Assembly (NCBI GenBank): GCA_964036045.1
Contig: OZ038381.1
Coordinates: forward strand, 106,025,367 to 106,089,366
Reading direction: 5' to 3'
DNA length: 64,000 bases
DNA from: Eutreptiella sp. 'Long Island Sound 2002'
Taxonomy: Eukaryota; Euglenozoa; Euglenophyceae; Eutreptiales; Eutreptiaceae
The notes under the pieces are model-generated. The model ran no database searches. It was not told the DNA's origin and worked only from the letters and a program-made list of their open reading frames with translations. Of the stretch, positions 11,646-23,070 are shown in pieces (within the stretch, counting starts at the first letter, position 1; each line of letters starts with the position of its first letter). Made by a program: the position numbers and the translations under genes.

Positions 11646-12339
11646 CACTCAACTGCATCATGCCCAGGAGCGACCATTGACACCCCATGAAGGGGCGTCA
11701 ATGGCCTCTCCACGGTGGCTTGCCGTGAGCCACGCCTCTCGAAAGGACGCCCCGTGGAGGAGCCAATATGTCGGTTACTGCATCAAACCACGGAGAACCG
11801 AAGCTCTCCAAGCGCCCGTGCATATGCATGCACGGGCCGCGTCTCGGAACCCGCTGGAGCTGGACTCCGGCGGGGGGGCGATCTCGGATCCATGGCCAGA
11901 GGTGGCGCGCACCCCATGGCCGACAGCCAAGGCTGTACCAACTCACGATCGAATGCCTCTGCATCATCTCCGTTGCCCCGCCGCAGGGCAGCCTCGCGAG
12001 GTGCGCCGCAGCGGGATCGATACAACCAGAACGGGTCTTATCCACGTAGGGGCTGGGTTGATTTGTATAGCGGAGGTTGCAGCCTGCCTCACGCTGTGAC
12101 CCAGGATCGCCTTCGGCGGTCTCAATCGCCTCCGGCGGTCTCGGGGCCGGGGCGCCATGCGACGCCGCCGGGGGCCTCCCCTCATGTATTAACAAATGGG
12201 CCCCGCGAAACGGGAGCTTTCGCCGCGCGATTCGGCCGGGCGAGCCGAAACGAGGATCCATGAAGGCTGCACATGACATCCGTTTGGGATGGTGACAGGC
12301 TGCACTGGGCAAGCACTGGAATCACCACGTGGAGACTTG
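11646..12339. other. Short intergenic spacer between unit B 18S and unit C 28S
   Basis: Near-identical to 3,048-3,739 and shares both inverted repeats (about 11,673-11,703 and about 11,815-11,838). No promoter or terminator motif is recognised. Confidence 0.6.
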
Positions 12340-13023
12340 CTCCAGAGGCAGATCCCAGTGACTGCCCTTGACCAGAGGCAGAGAACCCACAGCATGCGTG
12401 GCCACTGCGGCTCACAGGCTCGGACCGGTCCAAGTCTCATACGATTCATCTCCGGTGAAGCAGCTTCCTCGCCTTAGTACACCAGCCCATGAGAGTCACG
12501 TGATATGCATGCGGGACCGTGTCCAAAGAGGCATGCACAATGGTAGGCCGGAGCCCAACACGTCTCACGCTATCTCATGCAACCTTGCCGCGGAATGTTT
12601 CGACTGCATCACTGCTGACTGGAGGGCGATGCCTCGGATCCAAAACCATAGAAAGGCATGCAATTGTCCAATCACGTCATCTTGCCTTCTCCGATCGGAG
12701 GCGTGCGCTGCTCTCGCTGTGCCGCGGCGAGGCCTCCGTGGGCCCTTCGAAGGACGTCACCAGAGACTGAAGCCCAGGCCTCTTCACGGCATTCGAGACG
12801 CACGCCCCGGCATTGGCCATCGGAGATCCAACCCCGCGCGGAACGCAGGGCACGCTAGCCTTATTTGACAGTGCTTGTCCAAAGTTCGGTATGCGGAGGC
12901 GATCGGGCACTGAGCCCCAATCATCACAAGTGTGAAGGCAATCGCGAAGGATCGCCGTCGAGAAGCAAACCGTGCTCATCGGGAGTTCTGAAGACAGAAT
13001 AGCGGCCGTTGCAGGAGGGTAAT

Positions 13024-13066
<43 letters not shown>

Positions 13067-13115
13067 GTTGGTGGGTGAACAATCCAACTCTTCTACTCGG
13101 CTGCAGGTGAGAAGC

Positions 13116-13147
<32 letters not shown>

Positions 13148-13580
13148 AACGTCGCTTCCAACGCTTGGCTGCCACAAGCCTGTTATCCCTGGGGTAATTT
13201 TTCTGACACCTCTGGCTTCAATATCCGGAACTCGCGTGCTTGACCAAAGGATCGCAAGGCCACGCTTGCACATTGTGGACTCTTACTGAAAGTGACTGCA
13301 TCAGCAGTGCCTTTGACCTGCTCCTCTGTGAGGGGTTTCCGTCCCGCCTGAGCAGTGCTTTGGGACACCTGCGTTGTCCTGTAACAGGTGTGCCACCCCA
13401 GCCAAACTCCCCATCTGAGCAGTGTCCCGAAGCTGCGGCGAACAAAGCACCTGGGTCGCACACGGGCCCGAGGGCCCGGAACTGTGCTTGGCACACGAAG
13501 CGGTGAGGCCGTGAGGCAGGACGCAAGGGACGTGCCTCTAGGTCGGGCACCAAGAGGTGCCAGCGGCTGCCGTACCCGAA
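12340..13580 (-). rRNA. 28S rRNA 3' part (unit C), interrupted and missing the sarcin-ricin loop
   Basis: Aligns with unit B 3,740-5,223. Between 12,919 and 12,920 a 239-bp stretch (unit B 4,324-4,562) is missing, with CCCA microhomology at the breakpoint. The lost part contains the sarcin-ricin loop, so any 28S made from this copy could not work in translation. The gene is then interrupted at 13,580 by the giant retroelement and resumes at 38,910. Confidence 0.88.
13567..13580. repeat. Target-site duplication, left copy (14 bp)
   Basis: CTGCCGTACCCGAA is the last 28S sequence before the element and is repeated at 38,910-38,923, where 28S resumes. Uninterrupted unit B has it once (5,210-5,223). 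This is the direct proof of insertion. Confidence 0.93.
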
Positions 13581-13588
13581 GTGCGCGC

Positions 13589-13685
13589 GTGTGACTGCCG
13601 CACTCCCCTCCCAAGCTCAATGATACCCTTGTACCATTGGGCTGAGCCACAGTTTGTTTGTTATATAAAAGAGTGGCAGTCACAC
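13589..13685 (+). promoter_or_regulatory. Element 5' terminal nested inverted repeat with TATA-like box
   Basis: An 11-bp perfect inverted repeat (GTGTGACTGCC 13,589-13,599; GGCAGTCACAC 13,675-13,685) encloses a second hairpin (arms 13,614-13,626 and 13,631-13,643, 12 of 13 paired, loop CCTT) and TATATAAAA at 13,663-13,670. It begins 8 bp inside the element. It could be an internal promoter, needed because the antisense element cannot ride on rRNA transcription, or a structured RNA 5' end. Function is inferred only. Confidence 0.5.
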
Positions 13686-14024
13686 CCAAAAGCTTTGACA
13701 ACCAAAACAAAACTGATATTGTCTTTTCATGCAAAAAAAATTTTTCATGTTGCATGTTTGTATACCACCGGTTCCACTGTTTTCTTGTAATGGGTGTCTT
13801 TGGTGATGGGGATCCGATGCTGATCGCAGCAGAAAAATAATACAAAACTAAGAAAACGACGCACCGCCAGCAAAAATAAAGCGCAAAATCGTTTTTTCCG
13901 ACCTCAGAAACCCCCCAAAAAATTTTACGCCGCTGTTTGGCGAGGTCGCAAAATTTAGGACACTCACAAAACAAAGACGAACAATAGAGTCGCGACGGCG
14001 AAGAACCTGAGCGTTGCATGCTCC
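13686..14024 (+). other. Element leader, AT-rich segment without recognisable gene
   Basis: This stretch is clearly richer in A and T than the rest of the element and has short A and T runs. It has no convincing coding potential. Confidence 0.5.
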
Positions 14025-15260
14025 AAAACACCTAGCAAAGTGCGTGTCCTAGACGCTAGGGACTTGTGCGCGCTCCACAAACAAAGAAGAAGAAAAGAGG
14101 CGAACACCAAAAACCAGCAAGCCACGACGACGAAGACAAGAATAAAGCGACCGCCGAGCCACCTAGCAAAGTGCGTGCCATAGGAGCTAGGCGGCATGTG
14201 CGCGTCAAAAAAAAAAAAAAAGAGAGAAGGAGACGCAACAAAAAGAGAAACACCAAACCACAAACAAAAAAGACGCGACCACGGACCACGGGAAAGCGAG
14301 GTATGGCAACCAAGTATGTTACGGCCCCATGCGTCATACATATCGTATCCACCGCTACATATACGTGGATGAGAAAACCAAGTATGTTGCGAAGGAGGGC
14401 GCCCAAGGGACAACACCGCGCGCAAAAAAAAAAAAAAGAACGACGAACCGCCACGCACGTCAAAAGGCACGCCCGCAAACACAAACCACAACCATATATC
14501 CCCCATATTTATTCCTCCATAGGCCCCGACCGCCGCGAGAAAAAAAAAAAAAAAAATTCCACAAAAGCGCAAAAGGTATGGGGCGGCCACGGACAAAGGG
14601 GAAACAATGAAAAGGCGAACAAGCGAACGTTCACCAACCACGAGGAAACAACGGTACGGCGAGCAAGTATGTTAACGATACGAGGGAGGGCGCCAAAGGG
14701 ACGGACCACGCACACACGCACACACATAAACAAGACCGCAAGGAGCGAGAAGACGGAGACAAGAGCAAGGAAAAAAAAGGTATGAACCCCACACCGCCCC
14801 GCCCGCAAACACACACACGCTCTCGCTATAGGGAATGACCACGTACCACGGGGAAACAATGGTATGGAGGTATGACGAACAAGTATGTTAAAAATGCGAG
14901 GGAAGGCGCCAAGGGGACGAAAACACAAACGCACACAAAGCCGCAAGATGCACGAAGACGGAGACGAGACAAAAGAAAGTCATGGTATGCAACCCCATCC
15001 CCGCCCCACCCACAAACAAACACACGCTTTCTCCATAGGGGACGGCAACAAGAAGCGGCACAAGGTACAACAAGTATGTTGAAAAAAAAAAAAAAACACG
15101 AAACCGCCATCCACGCCCTCTCTATAGGGGAAACGAAATGCGGAGAGGTATGTTATCGAAGATGCAGCGAGAAAAAAAAAAAAAAACACGAGGGAGAAGA
15201 CACAAACCACAACACGCAAAAAAAAAAAAAAACAAAAAAAAAAAGGACCTGCGCACGCTC
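14025..15260 (+). repeat. Leader repeats with AAGTATGTT motif and oligo(A) cassettes
   Basis: A loosely repeated block ends in AAGTATGTT (about 14,311, 14,380, 14,667, 14,882, 15,074) or GGTATGTT (about 15,148), often preceded by CCACGGGGAAAC-like sequence and followed by a GGGCGCC-AAGGGGAC-like stretch. Oligo(A) runs of about 13-16 recur at about 14,207, 14,425, 14,541, 15,080, 15,174 and 15,219. A pair of CACCTAGCAAAGTGCGTG segments lies at 14,028 and 14,160. Oligo(A) runs and AAGTATGT recur in the 3' region (37,770-38,120 and 38,722). Frames read Lys/Arg-rich peptides, but composition explains this. Confidence 0.6.
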
Positions 15261-15599
15261 TTTCTCAACAGGGGAAGAAAACATGATGGGACGAAAGGAC
15301 AGGTACGTACTACGCATCACACATGCCACGCATCTCTGCTACGCATCTACAGGACCTCTTCTTCTGCCTTTTGAAACATGCCGACGACCGACGACGAGAA
15401 CCAGCCAAGGTATGACACACCCCACCCCACCAACCACACACCGCGAGCACACGCACGCGCACGCACGACAGCCACACCGAGCGCGACCCCCCCCCCCCCC
15501 AGGCCACCCACACCAACACGAAGGGCCACACAGCGCACACACACACACCAGGGCCAAGGGGAAGGGCACCCGGAAGACACACCCACCGCAACACCACAC

Positions 15600-18020
15600 C
15601 ACACCACCACCGGCAGCGAAACCCAGCCAGGAGTGGCGGGGAGTAGCACACAGGAACCTCCGCCAGGAGAGGCGAGGGACCAACCACACCAGCCACAAAC
15701 CCACCACACACGCCACCGCCGCACGCCACACGCCGCACACCACACACCGCACACCACGCACCACCGCCGACAGCGAAACCCAGCCAGGAGTGGCGAGGGA
15801 CCAACAACCAACACACCACCGCCACACACCACACACCACCGCCGCCAGCGGACCCCAGCCAGGAGTGGCGGGGACCGCCCACCACCACCGGCAGCGAAAC
15901 CCAGCCAGGAGTGGCGGGGAGTAGCACACGGGAACCTACGCCAGGAGTGGCGAGGGACCAACAACCAACACACCACCGCCACACACCACACACCACCGCC
16001 GCCAGCGGACCCCAGCCAGGAGTGGCGGGGACCGCCCACCACCACCGGCAGCGAAACCCAGCCAGGAGTGGCGGGGAGTAGCACACAGGAACCTCCGCCA
16101 GGAGTGGCGAGGGACCAACCACACCAGCCACAAACCCACCACACACGCCACCGCCGCACACCACACGCCGCACACCACACACCGCACACCACGCACCACC
16201 GCCGGCAGCGAAACCCAGCCAGGAGTGGCGGGGAGTAGCACACAGGAACCTCCGCCAGGAGTGGCGAGGGACCAACAACCAACACACCACCGCCACACAC
16301 CACACACCACCGCCGCCAGCAGACCCCAGCCAGGAGTGGCGGGGACCGCCCACCACCACCGGCAGCGAAACCCAGCCAGGAGCGGCGGGGAGTAGCACAC
16401 AGGAACCTCCGCCAGGAGTGGCGAGGGATCAACAACCAACACACCACCGCCACAAACCACACACCACCGCCGCCAGCGGACCCCAGCCAGGAGTGGCGGG
16501 GACCGCCCACCACCACCGGCAGCGAAACCCAGCCAGGAGTGGCGGGGAGTAGCACACAGGAACCTCCGCCAGGAGTGGCGAGGGACCAACCACACCAGCC
16601 ACAAACCCACCACACACGCCACCGCCGCACGCCGCACGCCACACGCCGCACACCACACACCGCACACCACGCACCACCGCCGGCAGCGAAACCCAGCCAG
16701 GAGTGGCGGGGAGTAGCACACAGGAACCTCCGCCAGGAGTGGCGAGGGACCAACAACCAACACACCACCGCCACACACCACACACCACCGCCGCCAGCGG
16801 ACCCCAGCCAGGAGTGGCGGGGACCGCCCACCACCACCGGCAGCGAAACCCAGCCAGGAGTGGCGGGGAGTAGCACACAGGAACCTCCGCCAGGAGTGGC
16901 GAGGGACCAACAACCAACACACCACCGCCACACACCACACACCACCGCCGCCAGCGGACCCCAGCCAGGAGTGGCGGGGACCGCCCACCACCACCGGCAG
17001 CGAAACCCAGCCAGGAGTGGCGGGGAGTAGCACACAGGAACCTCCGCCAGGAGTGGCGAGGGACCAACCACACCAGCCACAAACCCACCACACACGCCAC
17101 CGCCGCACGCCACACGCCGCACACCACACACCGCACACCACGCACCACCGCCGGCAGCGAAACCCAGCCAGGAGTGGCGGGGAGTAGCACACAGGAACCT
17201 CCGCCAGGAGTGGCGAGGGACCAACAACCAACACACCACCGCCACACACCACACACCACCGCCGCCAGCGGACCCCAGCCAGGAGTGGCGGGGACCGCCC
17301 ACCACCACCGGCAGCGAAACCCAGCCAGGAGTGGCGGGGAGTAGCACACAGGAACCTCCGCCAGGAGTGGCGAGGGACCAACAACCAACACACCACCGCC
17401 ACACACCACACACCACCGCCGCCAGCGGACCCCAGCCAGGAGTGGCGGGGACCGCCCACCACCACCGGCAGCGAAACCCAGCCAGGAGTGGCGGGGAGTA
17501 GCACACAGGAACCTCCGCCAGGAGTGGCGAGGGACCAACCACACCAGCCACAAACCCACCACACACGCCACCGCCGCACGCCACACGCCGCACACCACAC
17601 ACCGCACACCACGCACCACCGCCGGCAGCGAAACCCAGCCAGGAGTGGCGGGGAGTAGCACACAGGAACCTCCGCCAGGAGTGGCGAGGGACCAACAACC
17701 AACACACCACCGCCACACGCCACACACCACTGCCGCCAGCGGACCCCAGCCAGGAGTGGCGGGGACCGCCCACCACGACCGGCAGCGAAACCCAGCCAGG
17801 AGTGGCGGGGAGTAGCACACAGGAACCTCCGCCAGGAGTGGCGAGGGACCAACAACCAACACACCACCGCCACACACCACACACCACCGCCGCCAGCGGA
17901 CCCCAGCCAGGAGTGGCGGGGACCGCCCACCACCACCGGCAGCGAAACCCAGCCAGGAGTGGCGGGGAGTAGCACACAGGAACCTCCGCCAGGAGTGGCG
18001 AGGGACCAACCAAACCACAC
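15600..18020 (+). repeat. Tandem array of about 157-bp monomers in trimeric higher-order units
   Basis: The marker CAGCGAAACCCAGCCAGGAG recurs at about 15,612, 15,771, 15,890, 16,048, 16,203, 16,361, 16,518, 16,682, 16,837, 16,995, 17,152, 17,308, 17,467, 17,624, 17,781 and 17,938, giving a period near 157 bp. Two monomer types alternate as long-short-short, giving a higher-order period near 471 bp. Every monomer carries several GCCAGGAGTGGC hairpin motifs. The very long Trp/Gly/Val-rich minus-strand reading frames across this region are products of the repeat. Confidence 0.9.
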
Positions 18021-18240
18021 ACCACCCACAACCCCGCCAACACACCACCACCGCACACCACACACCACACACCACGCACCACCACCGCAGGACCAGAGGA
18101 GGGGGCGACACGCCCGCAAGCAACACAGCCAGGAACAGCGAACACCCCCCCCCCCCACCACCACCACCCCACCCCGGAGAGACGGGACACCAACCACCGC
18201 AAACCGCACAGCGAAAAGGGGGGCGGGACGAAAAGGGCCC
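18021..18240 (+). other. Low-complexity C/A-rich link after tandem array
   Basis: CACCA-rich sequence with runs of C. No gene recognised. Confidence 0.4.
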
Positions 18241-18660
18241 ACGGGGGGCGCCGGCGAGGGACCCAACCTCAGGGGTTTGGGGGCCCCCCCGGTGACCGTA
18301 TCGGCCCCACCTGAGCACACGCAATAAGGTGGGATACGCCCGGGACCGTTGGTCAGCGGCCCGCGGTGGCACCGGCCTGGGGGGGTGACCAATGGGCCTG
18401 ACCAAGAGCACTCCCCACGGCACGTACTGCGGTTCGGGCCCAGCGAGGGGCTGCGGGTAGGGCACACCGTCCATCGGGGCAGGCAAGAGACGCGCCTGTC
18501 CCGCGAGGACTCCCCAGCGACCCACAGTGTACCCGACCCCGGTGTGGGGAACGGCTGGAGTACCTGGCTACGGAACAGGTCCATGGACGGCATCCGTACA
18601 ACAGAGTTACACCCTGACGGGGAGTGCAAGCACCGGCTCCCCCACGGGGAAACACCAGGG
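18241..18660 (+). other. Unique balanced-composition block in leader, possibly structured RNA
   Basis: Unlike the C/A-rich sequence on both sides, this block has normal use of all four bases and no internal repetition. It contains self-complementary stretches, for example TTGGTCA (about 18,349) with TGACCAA (about 18,386) enclosing a GC-rich stem. This fits a folded RNA or a conserved leader segment. I do not recognise a ribozyme or protein in it. Confidence 0.35.
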
Positions 18661-21600
18661 GAAGGGACCCGAGCCGGCGACAAGGACCCCCCCCCACACA
18701 CCACAGCCGGGAAGGCCCGGGCACGACACCGCCCCAAGCGACACGGAAAAGAGACAGAAGGAGGAGGGCACACGCAAAGGGGACAGCAAGGGGACGCACC
18801 ACCAACAGACCCCAGCCAAGGGGGGCGGGGAACCACACAGCCGAGACAGGGGGGGGGGGAGCACGACACACAGCCCCCACACCAAACAGGGCCGCCAAAC
18901 CACGCCCGCAAAGGCGAGGGCAGGCGCCCCAACGCACCACCAACACACCGCACACACGCCCGAGCGTGCACACAACACACACCCCCACAACCGCCACCGA
19001 CACGGCCCCACAAGCGCACACCACACACCAAAGCACAGGCGCCGCCCGCACCATACACGCAACACACACAAACCCAAACAACAGGAACCCAGCAACCCGC
19101 CAGGGGGACTGCAGGGCCGCCAGAAGCCGCTAGGACGCAAAGGAGGACCCACCAAGCCCGCAGCCAGGAGTGGCGAACGGCCACACCCAGTAACACCCGA
19201 ACGGCCACGCCCAACACCAGGACCGGGCACTACGACACCCACACCAGCACCGCCACCAACGCCCAAACCGGACGCCACGACACCCTCACCAGCGGACACA
19301 CCCGAAACCAGCGGAAGCACCATCGGCAACACCAGCGACCCCAGCACCCACCAACAACAAACCAACACAAAAAGCCACCCAACACTGCCCAACGACCGCA
19401 CCCAACCGATCCGGTCCCCCACCGGCTCGCACCCAGAACCACCGCCACCGACATCCACGCCATCGGAAACACCAACACCGCCAAAAATCAAGCCAGCACA
19501 ACACCCTCACCAACACCGTCACCACCGGCACCAACGCCTACGACACCTACGCATGCCACCGCCGGTTCCAGCACCTACATCACCCAAGCCAACGGCATCA
19601 AGCACACCATCGCCGGCAACACCCCACCATCAGCGTCGCCACCAGCAACCTCTGCCACCGGAGGACACCGAAACCGCCACAGCCACCGCCACCGCCACAG
19701 GTGAGCCAACAAACCACCAAGCCCCGGCCAGGGGAAGCGAGGGCACGCGCCCGAGACCACCATGCAATCCCCGGCGACACCCACACCACCGGCGCCGCCA
19801 ACACCACCCTCACCCACGACACCACCCGGAGCAACACCTACGCCACCTACACCAACAGCAGCACCAGCAGACCACACCACCTACTGCACACCCCCCCAGA
19901 CAGAGCCACAGAAACCGACCACCGCCCTGAACGCAAGCCGCGGACCACCCACACACAGACCCACGCCAACCACCACCAGCATCGGCAGCGTCCGAGACGC
20001 CGAGAACCATAGCGACACCCACAACGACCTCACCACCGGCATCACCGACACCGACACCGGCAATACGGCCTCAGCACCGACAAACCAGAGTGTCAACGGC
20101 AATCGCCACGGCAACACCGCCCGGTACGACACCATCGGCATCAACAACACCAAGGGAGCCAACACACAGGCCAGCGACACCCATGGGTACCTCCACCAGG
20201 AGTGGCGAGGTCCCACCCCCGCCGTCAGAACACCACCATCCACCAGGGCAACACCTGCAGCGCCCACATCGGCGGCCGCAGCTCCACCGGCGGCGCCCTC
20301 GCCAACACCGTCACCAACACCGCGACGGCCAGCCACGAGTGGCACGCCCGGAACCGCCGACCACCCAAACACAGGCCGCGCCCAGCACCAACACCAACAA
20401 CGCCCACGCCAACAGACCACCACAACACACGCCAGCCACCAAGTAACACATAAGGCACCCTCGCCTTCGGCAACACCAACGCCACCAACACCCACGGCAC
20501 TATCCACACCACCACCAACCCCACCAACGACGGGCCGAGGTGCCGTCACCTACAACACCCACAACACCACCACCACGGCCCCGCCACCTAGGGCAACCCC
20601 ACCAACGGCGTCACCAAGGACGCCAGCACGGCTAGCGAACGAACGCCACCGAGCCCTCAGCCAGGAGAGGCGAACGCCCGCACCCAGCAACACCCGAACG
20701 GCCACGCCCAGACCCAGGGCCAGGAACTGCGACACCCGCACCGCCGCCAGCACCCAAACCGAACACCACAGCACCCTCACCAACGGGGACGCCCGGAACC
20801 AACAACGGACCAACAGCGGCCAAGTTACACCCAAGGCGTTCCAACCGCGCCACCCACCGGCCCGCACCCAGAACCACCACCACCACCAGCAACAGCCACT
20901 GACAACCCACACACAGACCCACACCAACCACCAGCAGCATCAACAACATCAGCGACACCGTGAACCATAGCAGCGCCCGCAACGACCTCACCACCGGCAC
21001 CACCGACGGCGCCACCGGCAGTGCGACCTCACCGACAGCAACCCGGAGCATCCCCCATCCCGCGTCCCGGTGAGACACCATCGGCAGCAAGGACACCGAG
21101 GGGGCCAAGGCCAACCCACCAGCCAACGACGCACGTGGGAACCTCCGCCAGGAATGGCGAGGTCCCCCCTCCGCCGTCAGAACACCGCCAGGGCAGCACT
21201 TACAACACCCTACAACGCCAACACACACAGCTCCCCCGGCAGCACCCCCACCAACGCCAACACCGGCACCACCGACAGCGGCAACACGGCGACACCACCA
21301 CCCAACCGCAGCAAGGTCACCCTAAACCGCAACCGCAGCAACACCTGTTACTACGGACCCACGGACAGCCGACACCACCAGGACCACAGACCGGCCAAAC
21401 ACCAGCCACGAATGGCACGCCCGGAACCACCGAACACCAGCACACAGGCCACCGGACCACCGCGAGACACACCACCGCCCCTAACACCCCTAACACCACC
21501 ACCACGACCCCGGCACAGAGTAACACCTAGGGCGCCCCCATCGACGACACCACCCAGGACACCACCACGGCTGGCGAACAAACGCCACCAGCGCAGCCCA

Positions 21601-23070
21601 CCAGGCCCCCAACCAAGGGTAGAAACAACAACGCCACACGCCATCGCACCCACCGCATCGAAATCACCCGGAGCAACGTCAACATCAACCAGGGGTCCCC
21701 ACCACCCACCCAAGCAGCACAAAACACCACAGCAACACCACCACACCCTCACCACCAGCGACACCACCGCCAGCACCCTCCGCCAGGAATGGCGAGGAGA
21801 AGGCCCAACAGCGCGGACCCACCCAACGTCCCCGGCACCCTCACCATCGGACCGTCACCACCGGCGCCGACCCCCAACACACCACCGTCACCAACGCCAC
21901 CGACCCCGGACGCAAAAATCACACAGCCCGCACACACGGCACCAGCCAGAGCAACGCCGACACCACTCCCGGCCAACTCACACGAACACCACCGGAAGCA
22001 CCACCGTCGACCGAACACCACGGCGACCCCAGGGTACGAGTCCTCCCACCATCTGCACGGCCAGCGACGCCGTCACCGGCACCAACCGGAACACCGACAA
22101 CGACAGCCTCACCAACAACCGACACCCCCCTACCGCTGCCACCCACCAGTCACGCCACCCGCCGTCAAAGCCACCCACCAATGCCGCACCCCGAACCACA
22201 CTTACACCCGAAACCGGCACCAGCACGCCCGGCCGAACCGTCAATGGCACCACCGCCATGGCACCGCCTACGCTCACCACCGCCACCACCACCCCACGCG
22301 AGACCAGGAACCCCCGCCGTCGCCAACGGCCTCAACGAGCACCGACACCACCAACACCACCACCGCCGGACAGGGACTACCCACAAACCAGGAACATCTC
22401 CACCACCAACAACCAATACACCACCCGCGGCACCCCACCATCGCCGACACCACCACGGCACCCATCACATCTCCACCACCGGAGGCGACGTGGGCCACAC
22501 CACCCGTCAACTACAGCACCCTCGCCACCACCGCCACATCCGGCCCACGAACGTTACCGCCGACAACACCACATACGCCCATACGTCACCCACGCCATGC
22601 TCACCGACCATCACCTCGTCATCAGAGACACCAACACCACCGGCGACGACGACAGCGACAACAGCTGACCCACCAGCTAACCACCATCAATCATAGCCCA
22701 GCACCAGCTTCATCTACTCTAACGCCCATACCACCCTCGCCAACAGCGCCGCCACCGACACAATCATCCACTCCGGCGCCCACACCACCCTCACCACCAA
22801 CATCACCAACACCACCACCCCCAGGGTCAGGGCCCGCGGGAAAAAGAACGGCAGAGCGAGCACGCCACCACCCGCACGCGTCGCCCACCCTATCGTACAC
22901 CGCTCCGCAACACGCCCCCCCCCGCTTCCCCTGACAGGGCGTGCGCTCCAGCCCACTGCTGGGAAGACGACTTCGACATCCTCCCGGCCATCCGACACCT
23001 ACTGGCAGCCACGGCCCCGCGCCCACAAGCCCACCAGCAACCCACGGAACCGCAAGAGCCCGACCACCCC
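18661..23070 (+). repeat. C/A-rich, T-poor element leader with diverged long tandem repeats
   Basis: Long frames exist on plus (for example 18,349-19,704 and 21,070-22,668), but they are Thr/Pro/His-rich, present in several frames at once, and best explained by scarcity of T. Diverged repeats are visible: the stretch around 19,950-20,230 matches about 20,908-21,190 (period about 0.96 kb), and about 19,158-19,310 matches about 20,655-20,810. The GCCAGGAGTGGCG-type hairpin recurs singly at about 19,162, 20,198, 20,662, 21,146 and 21,785. Short Asn/Thr/Gly-rich phrases continue across frame changes, so a decayed coding region is possible. Confidence 0.5.

Noticed and set aside
1-12300. Many 60-280 codon frames across the rDNA units
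   Set aside because: They overlap 18S, 5.8S, 28S and spacers, and recur at the same place in each unit.
14066-15374. Lys-rich frames in the leader and 37.6-38.4 kb, and Phe-rich frames opposite
   Set aside because: They are translations of oligo(A)/oligo(T) runs whose length is also uncertain in assemblies.
15310-19217. Very long minus-strand frames (up to 1,093 codons) rich in Trp, Gly, Val and Cys
   Set aside because: They lie in the 157-bp tandem repeat and C/A-rich leader, repeat the same peptide in more than one frame, and are open only because the complementary strand lacks T-derived stops.
18349-22934. Long plus-strand Thr/Pro/His-rich frames in the element leader
   Set aside because: Two or three frames are open at once over the same sequence and the peptides are low complexity. 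Scarcity of T explains them. Kept only as a possible decayed region.
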